From Planctomycetota bacterium (GTDB lineage Bacteria > Planctomycetota > PUPC01 > JABMSA01 > JAUWKK01), in assembly GCA_030614245.1 (NCBI GenBank), contig JAUWKK010000165.1, positions 1-6,610 on the forward strand: 6,610 bases of DNA. Reading direction: 5' to 3'. Under the pieces are notes generated by a model. That model was not told the DNA's origin, did not search any database, and saw only the letters and a list, made by a program, of their open reading frames with translations. The position numbers and the translations under genes were made by a program. Positions 1 through 6,610 of this stretch are shown here, piece after piece (positions within the stretch are counted from its first letter, which is position 1; each line of letters begins with the position of its first letter).

Positions 1-40
1 AACAGGTGAACAGTGGAACAGTCGAACAGTCGAAAGATTG
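1..40. repeat. 8-nt tandem repeat (AACAGTCG-like)
   Basis: Five consecutive octamers can be read: AACAGGTG, AACAGTGG, AACAGTCG, AACAGTCG and a degenerate AAAGATTG. Units three and four are identical. The stretch 69-86 contains TTCTGCTGTTCT, whose reverse complement reads as similar AACAG units, so the whole 1-86 region resembles a loose inverted element. It lies directly upstream of the CvpA gene and may continue to the left of the window. A related stretch occurs at 3782-3837. The octamer periodicity is seen directly; its role is unknown. Confidence 0.65.
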
Positions 41-86
41 AATTCTTTTCTTTTCGCCTGCTCTCCTATCTACGTTCTGCTGTTCT

Positions 87-92
87 AGAGGA
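87..92 (+). promoter_or_regulatory. Ribosome binding site deciding the CvpA start
   Basis: AGAGGA lies 6 nt before the ATG at 99 but only 3 nt before the in-frame GTG at 96. The normal spacing favours ATG 99 as the start, which shortens the protein by one residue. Confidence 0.6.
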
Positions 93-98
93 CTCGTG

Positions 99-929
99 AT
101 GTCGTTGGATGTTGTGATCATCCTGATTCTGAGCGCCTGGGCTGTTTTCGGTTTTGCGACCGGAGCGATGAAGCAGATAGCGCACATCGCGTCGCTGGTG
201 CTCGCATTTCTGCTCGCGAGGCCGGGCGGGCGGTTGATTGCAGCGTTCCTGATCGAGCGGCGAGGCCAGTCGCCGTCTATCGCAATGGTGCTCGGCACGC
301 TGCTGGCGGGAGTTGTGGTGTACTCGCTGGTGAAGATTTTCTTCTGGATCGTGAACTCCTACCTGGGCGGCGAGGAGCGCAAGACGAGCGTGGGCAGCCG
401 GCTGCTGGGCGCGGTGCTGAGCTCCGCCAAGGCCGCCGTGGTGGTCTGGCTGATGGTCTGCTTGCTGATGGAGACCGCGCTGCTGAACGTCCCGCAGTCG
501 GCGACGGTCACCGGCTGGCTCAATAATATCTCAGAGCGCCTGGGCAGGTCAGAGATTGCCACGTGGATGGCTGAAACGTATAACCCTGTGAGCAGGCTCA
601 GGATACGGTCGACACTCGACAAGCTGAAGAGAATCTCTGAGGATCCGCAAGCTGTCGGCAAACTCGCCCGGAATGAAGACGTGAAGGTGTTTCTGCACAA
701 GCTCCGGATGCAGATGCTCGGGCGGCTCAAGGATAAGAAGACGCGGGCCAGTGTGGAGCGCTGCGACCCTGCGGCAATCATCAAGGCCGCGAGGCTGCGT
801 GATTTCCTCGATAACCGGGAATTGATCGAAGCGTTGCTCGAGATCAACCTGGAAACGGTCATCGAGGATGCACTGAAGGAACTGCCCGACCCGCCTGCCG
901 GACGGGCAGGGAACGGCGCGCCCGATTGA
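99..929 (+). CDS. CvpA family membrane protein
   Basis: This 276-residue protein begins with the CvpA-type pattern: an acidic residue (D4), a hydrophobic helix, then a G-x-x-x-G-A-M-K-Q turn before the second helix. Four membrane segments are visible at about residues 4-22, 27-42, 63-86 and 101-127, followed by a soluble, charged C-terminal half of about 145 residues rich in helices. CvpA in E. coli is linked to colicin V production and envelope homeostasis; the molecular function is not settled. Many CvpA proteins are about 160-200 residues, so the C-terminal extension is long. Start chosen at ATG 99 because AGAGGA precedes it at proper spacing; GTG 96 is the alternative. The final codons (LPDPPAGRAGNGAPD) coincide with a GC palindrome at 882-910 and look like repeat-derived sequence rather than a conserved tail. 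The next gene has its own promoter, so this appears to be a separate transcription unit. Family assignment is good; the physiological role here is unknown. Confidence 0.85.
   Translation: MSLDVVIILILSAWAVFGFATGAMKQIAHIASLVLAFLLARPGGRLIAAFLIERRGQSPSIAMVLGTLLAGVVVYSLVKIFFWIVNSYLGGEERKTSVGSRLLGAVLSSAKAAVVVWLMVCLLMETALLNVPQSATVTGWLNNISERLGRSEIATWMAETYNPVSRLRIRSTLDKLKRISEDPQAVGKLARNEDVKVFLHKLRMQMLGRLKDKKTRASVERCDPAAIIKAARLRDFLDNRELIEALLEINLETVIEDALKELPDPPAGRAGNGAPD
882..910. repeat. GC palindrome inside the CvpA 3' end
   Basis: CTGCCCG (882-888) pairs with CGGGCAG (903-909), and alternatively CCTGCC (894-899) pairs with GGCAGG (905-910). The decamer CCCGCCTGCC at 890-899 is the exact reverse complement of GGCAGGCGGG, which occurs twice in the intergenic repeat at 5118-5127 and 5138-5147. 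This suggests a dispersed palindromic repeat that has become part of the coding end of the CvpA gene. Confidence 0.55.
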
Positions 930-941
930 GGCGGCGTTAGA

Positions 942-970
942 TTGAACACCCTCCAGCTTGATGATATAAT
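942..970 (+). promoter_or_regulatory. Sigma-70-type promoter of the kelch-symporter gene
   Basis: TTGAAC at 942-947 and a perfect TATAAT at 965-970 are separated by 17 nt, the optimal spacing. Transcription would start near 977, giving a leader of about 45 nt before the ATG at 1022, which is preceded by AGGAG at 1011-1015 (6-nt spacing). The promoter lies just after the CvpA stop codon, so the downstream gene can be expressed independently. Confidence 0.75.
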
Positions 971-1021
971 CCCGCCCGATACGAGAAAGCTGCACATAAT
1001 GCTCAACACAAGGAGTGTCCC

Positions 1022-3781
<2,760 letters not shown>

Positions 3782-3787
<6 letters not shown>

Positions 3788-3837
3788 GCAGGCGACAGTG
3801 GAAAATCCGAATGTCTCGCCTGTTCTACTGTTCAACT
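3782..3837. repeat. Imperfect hairpin / dispersed repeat after the symporter gene
   Basis: AGTTGA (3782-3787, containing the symporter stop codon) pairs with TCAACT (3832-3837), and CAGGCGA (3789-3795) pairs with TCGCCTG (3816-3822), with an unpaired bulge on the right side. On the minus strand the right arm reads as octamers GACAGTTG, AACAGTAG, AACAGGCG, matching the octamer style of bases 1-40. The TCGCCTG motif with following TCT also occurs at 54-64 (TCGCCTGCTCT). It sits in the 73-nt gap between two convergent genes, where it might assist termination, but no T-tract follows, so a terminator is not claimed. Confidence 0.5.
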
Positions 3838-3860
3838 GTCTTATCGGGCCTGCCCGCTGA

Positions 3861-4877
3861 TCATGCCTCGATGCGGACGATGTCGATCTTGGCCGGGTCG
3901 GCCTGCCCGAGGCCGAGCTCGCCGGCGCGTATGATGTGGTTGATCGGCGGCCTTATCTCGCCGGGCTTGCCCGACGCATTCCGCTTTTTCTTGATCTCTA
4001 TCGCCGCGACGCGGTCGATGGCAACTGTGTCGGTCGAGGCCATCAGGCCTGAGTATTTCCATCTGAACTGCGGCCTTAACGATGGGCCGCCGTCATACTG
4101 CGCCGTCGTCGCGTCCATTATTATCAGCTTCGTTTTCGTGCGGATCGGCTCCATCATGGACAGGTCCGCCAGGTACTTGCACATCTCCACGTGGAATGCC
4201 GACGCGTTCGGAACCGTGCCCAGGTGGTTCTTCATCGACGCGGTCACACCCGACTTGCCATGATGCTTCATGAACGGTATGTTGATCAGCACGTCGATAT
4301 CGTCCGTGATGATCTTGCACAGCCGCGTCTTGATCGGCCCGGCTTGGATCTCGCCACTGTACCTTGCCAAGCTCCTCCTGTTGAACCTGCCCGGCATTAT
4401 GCCCTGGATGCGGACATTGTCGGCGGTCTTCGACAGCTTGAACCCGCTCTTCTCCAGATCGTGGTCGCACCTGTCCCACACGATGATGTTGCCCGGCTTG
4501 ACGCCGAGCTTTATCAGGCTTTCGGTGACACAATCGACCAGCGCCGGCGACGTGGTGACCGGCGCGAACAGGGTGTTCACTTTGATACCGATGCGCTGGT
4601 CGGGCTTGAACATCGACGCCCACGCATCTTCGGCCTTCTTCTTGCCGGTGAGCGAGCACATCATCTGATCGACCATCGGCGCGATAGCCTTCCGATCGCC
4701 GCCGAGGCTCGCAACAGGTTTCTCTTTACGTATCACGACGACCCGCGATTTCTCATCGGCTGCATCGGCCCTGCGTATCACGCCCGGCATGGCTGCCGCA
4801 CCGGCGGCCGCTGCCACGCCACCCATGAACCCCCGGCGGCTGACCCCGGATGCTGCTCTGTTTCTCGAATCTCTCAT
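3861..4877 (-). CDS. Tat-exported DUF362 domain protein
   Basis: This 338-residue protein starts with a twin-arginine signal: SRRGFM at residues 13-18, then an Ala-rich hydrophobic stretch (20-33) and a probable cleavage near ADAA (37-40). The mature part matches DUF362: IGIKVNTLFAP followed by TTSPALVDCVTESLIKLGVKP, then the central INIPFMKHHGKSGVTASMKN and GTVP, and near the end MASTDTVAIDRVAAIEI. DUF362 proteins are uncharacterised, and several are associated with iron-sulfur ferredoxin domains; here no CxxCxxC cluster is present, so this is a stand-alone form. Tat export implies folding in the cytoplasm, often with a cofactor, before moving to the periplasm; that a cofactor is bound is inference. 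ATG at 4875-4877 (reverse strand) is preceded by AAGGAG at 4884-4889 with 6-nt spacing. It is transcribed alone, convergent with the symporter gene and divergent from argB. No functional partner is visible in the window. Confidence 0.87.
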   Translation of the reverse strand: MRDSRNRAASGVSRRGFMGGVAAAAGAAAMPGVIRRADAADEKSRVVVIRKEKPVASLGGDRKAIAPMVDQMMCSLTGKKKAEDAWASMFKPDQRIGIKVNTLFAPVTTSPALVDCVTESLIKLGVKPGNIIVWDRCDHDLEKSGFKLSKTADNVRIQGIMPGRFNRRSLARYSGEIQAGPIKTRLCKIITDDIDVLINIPFMKHHGKSGVTASMKNHLGTVPNASAFHVEMCKYLADLSMMEPIRTKTKLIIMDATTAQYDGGPSLRPQFRWKYSGLMASTDTVAIDRVAAIEIKKKRNASGKPGEIRPPINHIIRAGELGLGQADPAKIDIVRIEA

Positions 4878-4934
4878 TCCTGGCTCCTTCTTGGGAAAAG
4901 GGTGCTTTCCGACCTAATAATGTATGCTACCCTG

Positions 4935-4962
4935 ATTATATGTGGAAAATGTTCGATGTCAA
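4935..4962 (-). promoter_or_regulatory. Perfect-consensus sigma-70-type promoter of the DUF362 gene
   Basis: On the minus strand TTGACA (4957-4962) and TATAAT (4935-4940) are both exact consensus hexamers with a 16-nt spacer. Transcription would start near 4928, giving a leader of about 50 nt. The strength of the match suggests strong, housekeeping-type expression unless a repressor acts. No clear operator palindrome overlaps it. Confidence 0.8.
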
Positions 4963-4978
4963 CTATAAAAACGGGTCT

Positions 4979-5000
4979 GCCGGCCTGTGAGGCCGGCTTT
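4979..5000. repeat. 7-bp GC stem-loop at the repeat cluster edge
   Basis: GCCGGCC (4979-4985) and GGCCGGC (4991-4997) form a perfect 7-bp stem with a TGTGA loop, followed by TTT. It resembles a weak intrinsic terminator on the plus strand, but no plus-strand gene precedes it. It adjoins the composite repeat and is more probably part of that cluster. Confidence 0.6.
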
Positions 5001-5002
5001 CA

Positions 5003-5090
5003 GCCCTGCAAGGGCGTGGTACGACAGCCCAGGGCAACGCCCTGGGTCGGGAGGCGGCCTCACGGAGACAAGCCCTGCAAGGGCGGAGTA
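5003..5090 (+). repeat. Composite palindromic repeat, copy 1
   Basis: Three hairpins lie in a row: GCCCT-GCA-AGGGC (5003-5015), CCCAGGGC-AAC-GCCCTGGG (5028-5046) and again GCCCT-GCA-AGGGC (5072-5084), ending in GGAGTA. Copy 2 at 5154-5241 carries the same order of elements on the opposite strand. The similarity is strongest in the central palindrome (19 of 19) and in the last 20 positions (16 of 20 by eye); the part between them is variable. Translated, such repeats give strings like PCKG and PRATPW, a false-gene signature. Confidence 0.75.
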
Positions 5091-5102
5091 GCCGATGAAC
5101 GT

Positions 5103-5147
5103 GCCTGCCTGCCCGCCGGCAGGCGGGCCATGCCGGTGGCAGGCGGG
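5103..5147. repeat. GC-rich palindromic core with direct decamer repeat
   Basis: GGCAGGCGGG occurs at 5118-5127 and 5138-5147. GCCTGCC (5107-5113) can pair with GGCAGGC (5118-5124), and GCCCGCC (5111-5117) can pair with GGCGGGC (5122-5128), giving competing hairpins. The core separates the two inverted repeat copies. The same decamer, reversed, lies in the 3' end of the CvpA gene at 890-899. Confidence 0.65.
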
Positions 5148-5153
5148 TATGTT

Positions 5154-5241
5154 TACCTCGCCGTTTCAGGGCTGGATGCCTGTCCACCCATTCTGTCCCA
5201 GGGCGTTGCCCTGGGCTATTCTACTTCGCCCCTATGGGGGC
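5154..5241 (-). repeat. Composite palindromic repeat, copy 2 (inverted)
   Basis: Read on the minus strand this copy starts with a GCCCC/GGGGC hairpin (5228-5241), continues with the identical 19-nt palindrome CCCAGGGC-AAC-GCCCTGGG (5197-5215 on the plus strand), then a variable part, and ends with AGCCCTGAAACGGCGAGGTA, similar to the end of copy 1. The first hairpin has a different sequence but keeps complementary arms, while the third is decayed. The changes that preserve pairing suggest the structure, not the sequence, matters in the first hairpin. Confidence 0.72.
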
Positions 5242-5345
5242 TTTATGAGCGCCAACCGCGTCCCGCTTGGCGGCGTGCTCCTTGCCGTGGCGGCGTATGG
5301 AGGACGCGGCCGGTCAGGAATGTTCAATGTATTCTGCTCTCCGTA

Positions 5346-5372
5346 GTAAGTACACCTGCCAACAGTACTTAC
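5346..5372. promoter_or_regulatory. Inverted repeat upstream of the argB promoter
   Basis: GTAAGTAC (5346-5353) and GTACTTAC (5365-5372) form a perfect 8-bp inverted repeat around an 11-nt AT-GC mixed centre. It lies 33 nt upstream of the argB -35 element and is much more AT-rich than the neighbouring repeats. It could be a binding site for a dimeric regulator or a hairpin left over from another element. It does not match the E. coli ArgR box. Confidence 0.4.
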
Positions 5373-5405
5373 GCGCCACCTGTCCGGCTTTTTCAGACAA
5401 ACCAT

Positions 5406-5434
5406 TTGACCGCGCTGCACTGTCGGGGTATAAT
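5406..5434 (+). promoter_or_regulatory. Sigma-70-type promoter of argB-argD
   Basis: TTGACC (5406-5411) and a perfect TATAAT (5429-5434) are spaced by 17 nt. Transcription would start near 5441, leaving a leader of only about 23 nt before the GTG at 5464. GGAG at 5453-5456 serves as ribosome binding site, 7 nt from the start. The short leader leaves no room for an attenuator or riboswitch, so control, if any, should act at initiation or on the enzyme. Confidence 0.8.
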
Positions 5435-5463
5435 CACGGTTTGGCCTTTTTTGGAGAGCCAGC

Positions 5464-6366
5464 GTGGAAGAAGCCATCCGGAAGGCCTCTGTGCTGATCG
5501 AGGCGCTCCCCTACATCCGGCAGTTTGACGACAAGATCGTCGTAATAAAGCTCGGCGGCAGCGCGATGGACCCCGGACATGATCTGTCGAATGTGCTGTT
5601 GAGCGTGATGTTCATGAGCCAGGTGGGCATGAAGCCGGTATTAGTCCACGGCGGTGGCCCGGCAATTACGGCTGCCATGGAAGCGCAAGGCAAGGAGCCG
5701 GTCTTCGTCCACGGGCGCCGCGTGACCGATGCCGAGACGCTCGCTATTGTCGAAGATGTGCTCATCAACGAGATCAACAATAACATAGTCGAGGCAATTC
5801 GCGAGCTCGGCGGCCGCGCGGTCGGCATTCACAACACCAACTATCGCTACCTGCATGCCGAGAAGCTCTCTTTCGCGGACCCCATCACCGGCGAGAACTG
5901 TGATCTCGGCCTCGTCGGCAAGATAGTGGATATCGATCTGACGGGCATCCTGACCGTTTGTGACAGCGGGTTCGTGCCGGTTATCGCGCCCCTCGCGACG
6001 GACGCCTCCGGCCAGACTCTGAACGTCAACGCCGATGCCGCCGCCAGCAGAATCGCCATTCAACTCGATGCCGAGAAGATCGTATTCCTCTCGGATGTCC
6101 ACGGCATTCTCATGCGGCCCGGCGATCCGGGCTCGATGGCCTCGACCCTCGACGAGGAGCAGATCGAGCAGTTCATCAAAGACGGCATCATCAGCGGGGG
6201 GATGGTGCCGAAGGTTGAAGCCTGCCTGAGGACGATACAGGGCGGCGTCCGCAAGGCACACATCATCGACGGCGCAATGCCCCATTCGCTGCTGCTCGAG
6301 ATATTCACCGACGCGGGGGTCGGGACGCAGATCATCAAGAAGACGACGGCCCAACCCGAGGCCTGA
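5464..6366 (+). CDS. argB: Acetylglutamate kinase
   Basis: ArgB phosphorylates N-acetyl-L-glutamate with ATP, the second step of the acetylated ornithine/arginine pathway, in the cytoplasm. The 300-residue protein has the usual length and all hallmark motifs of the amino-acid kinase fold: VIKLGGSAM (27-35, with catalytic K29), VHGGGPAIT (61-69), HGRRVTD (83-89), NVNADAAAS (187-195) and GGMVPKVEA (245-253, with K250). It has the N-terminal helix (about residues 3-22, ending EALPYIRQF) and the C-terminal HSLLLEIFTDAGVGT segment (274-288) found in hexameric, arginine-inhibited forms and absent or different in the dimeric, arginine-insensitive E. coli enzyme; feedback inhibition by arginine is therefore likely. 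GTG at 5464 is chosen because GGAG stands 7 nt upstream and because it includes the N-terminal helix intact. It is followed after 15 nt by argD. Confidence 0.97.
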   Translation: MEEAIRKASVLIEALPYIRQFDDKIVVIKLGGSAMDPGHDLSNVLLSVMFMSQVGMKPVLVHGGGPAITAAMEAQGKEPVFVHGRRVTDAETLAIVEDVLINEINNNIVEAIRELGGRAVGIHNTNYRYLHAEKLSFADPITGENCDLGLVGKIVDIDLTGILTVCDSGFVPVIAPLATDASGQTLNVNADAAASRIAIQLDAEKIVFLSDVHGILMRPGDPGSMASTLDEEQIEQFIKDGIISGGMVPKVEACLRTIQGGVRKAHIIDGAMPHSLLLEIFTDAGVGTQIIKKTTAQPEA

Positions 6367-6381
6367 CGCGAGGTTGCTGCT

Positions 6382-6610
6382 ATGTCCAATGCCGATATCA
6401 TCGGTCTTTTCGACCGGCACGTGATCGCCAACTACGGTCGCTATCCGATCGCGCTCGTCAGGGGCGAAGGCTGCTGCGTGTGGGATGCCGACGGCAAGCG
6501 CTACCTCGACCTGCTGGCCGGCATAGCCACCAACTCGCTCGGGCATTGCCATCCGCGGGTCGTGGAAGCCGTCCGCGAGCAGGCCGGCAGGCTGATGCAC
6601 GTATCTAATT
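6382..6610 (+). CDS. argD: Acetylornithine aminotransferase, 5' part (cut by window end)
   Basis: The frame from ATG 6382 stays open to the end of the window and gives 76 residues starting MSNADIIGLFDRHVIANYGR. The segments NYGRYPIALVRGEGCCVWD, GKRYLDLLAGIATNSLGHCHP and the HVSN at the end are the typical N-terminus of ArgD, a class III pyridoxal-phosphate aminotransferase that converts N-acetylglutamate semialdehyde to N-acetylornithine. The active-site lysine lies beyond the window. GAGG at 6370-6373 is 8 nt from the start. The 15-nt gap after argB has no promoter or terminator, so the two are one operon, as in the common argC-J-B-D-F arrangement. The paralogous succinyldiaminopimelate or succinylornithine enzymes are alternatives from the fragment alone, but the argB neighbour supports argD. 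Confidence 0.93.
   Translation, partial: MSNADIIGLFDRHVIANYGRYPIALVRGEGCCVWDADGKRYLDLLAGIATNSLGHCHPRVVEAVREQAGRLMHVSN

Larger units (their letters stand above)
4878..5463. other. Repeat-filled divergent intergenic region
   Basis: This 586-base stretch holds no convincing gene. From left to right it contains the DUF362 leader and promoter (4878-4962), a 7-bp stem-loop (4979-4997), repeat copy 1 (about 5003-5090), a GC-rich palindromic core (5103-5147), inverted repeat copy 2 (about 5154-5241), inverted pairs between 5250 and 5309 (CGCCAA 5250-5255 with TTGGCG 5267-5272; CCGCGTCC 5256-5263 with GGACGCGG 5302-5309), an 8-bp hairpin (5346-5372) and the argB promoter (5406-5434). Open frames crossing it are explained by the GC-rich repeats, lack family similarity I can recognise, and overlap real genes on one side. 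Confidence 0.8.

Noticed and set aside
38..72. Promoter for the CvpA gene (TTGAAT at 38-43, TATCTA at 67-72)
   Set aside because: The spacer is 23 nt, too long for sigma-70-type promoters, and the -10 match is weak.
4979..5000. Rho-independent terminator
   Set aside because: The stem is good but only three T follow and no plus-strand gene lies upstream; it fits the repeat cluster better.
5001..5241. CRISPR array
   Set aside because: Copies are inverted, only two, and without regular spacers.
5442..5456. Terminator or attenuator from the T-run before argB
   Set aside because: The T6 run has no stem in front of it and lies in the short leader between the promoter and the ribosome binding site.
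5340..5463. tRNA or T-box leader before argB
   Set aside because: No cloverleaf, T-loop or T-box sequence can be found, and the promoter is too close to the start codon for a leader RNA.
4191..5528. Long plus-strand open frame (445 codons) across the DUF362 gene and the repeat region
   Set aside because: Its first half is antisense to the well-supported DUF362 gene and its second half translates the palindromic repeats; it ends inside argB. No recognisable domain.
5641..6600. Minus-strand open frame of 319 codons
   Set aside because: Antisense to argB and argD, both strongly supported by conserved motifs.

Overview
The window looks like a chromosomal segment of a GC-rich Gram-negative bacterium, most likely from the Planctomycetota or a related PVC-type lineage. 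The hints are a kelch-mutarotase/sodium-symporter fusion, a Tat-exported DUF362 protein and dense palindromic intergenic repeats of a kind I associate with planctomycete and similar environmental genomes. This placement is an inference; there is no rRNA or other decisive marker. Genes have clear Shine-Dalgarno sites, and three near-consensus sigma-70-type promoters can be read directly.

Layout. Bases 1-86 hold an 8-nt tandem repeat and a weakly inverted tail. 99-929 (+) encodes a CvpA-family membrane protein whose last codons run into a GC palindrome. A TTGAAC-17-TATAAT promoter then drives 1022-3787 (+), a 921-residue protein with a signal peptide, a NanM-like kelch epimerase domain and a complete sodium:solute symporter. 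A short hairpin-rich gap (3788-3860) separates it from the convergent gene at 3861-4877 (-), a DUF362 protein with a Tat signal and a perfect-consensus promoter. The 586-base gap 4878-5463 contains that promoter, two inverted copies of a composite palindromic repeat (about 88 nt each) around a GC-rich core, a separate 8-bp hairpin and a strong promoter (TTGACC-17-TATAAT). This promoter serves argB (5464-6366, +) and the 5' end of argD (6382 to beyond the window end), the start of an arginine-biosynthesis operon.

How the genes work together. argB and argD catalyse consecutive reactions of the acetylated ornithine/arginine pathway and are clearly co-transcribed. The kelch-symporter gene has its own promoter and looks self-contained: the kelch domain would sit in the periplasm, perhaps setting the anomeric form of a sugar (sialic-acid-like or other), and the symporter would import it. 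CvpA and DUF362 show no functional link to their neighbours. I see no defence island, CRISPR array, RNA gene, transposase or phage gene. The most unusual material is the fusion protein and the repeat architecture between genes; I do not see evidence for a wholly new multi-gene system.
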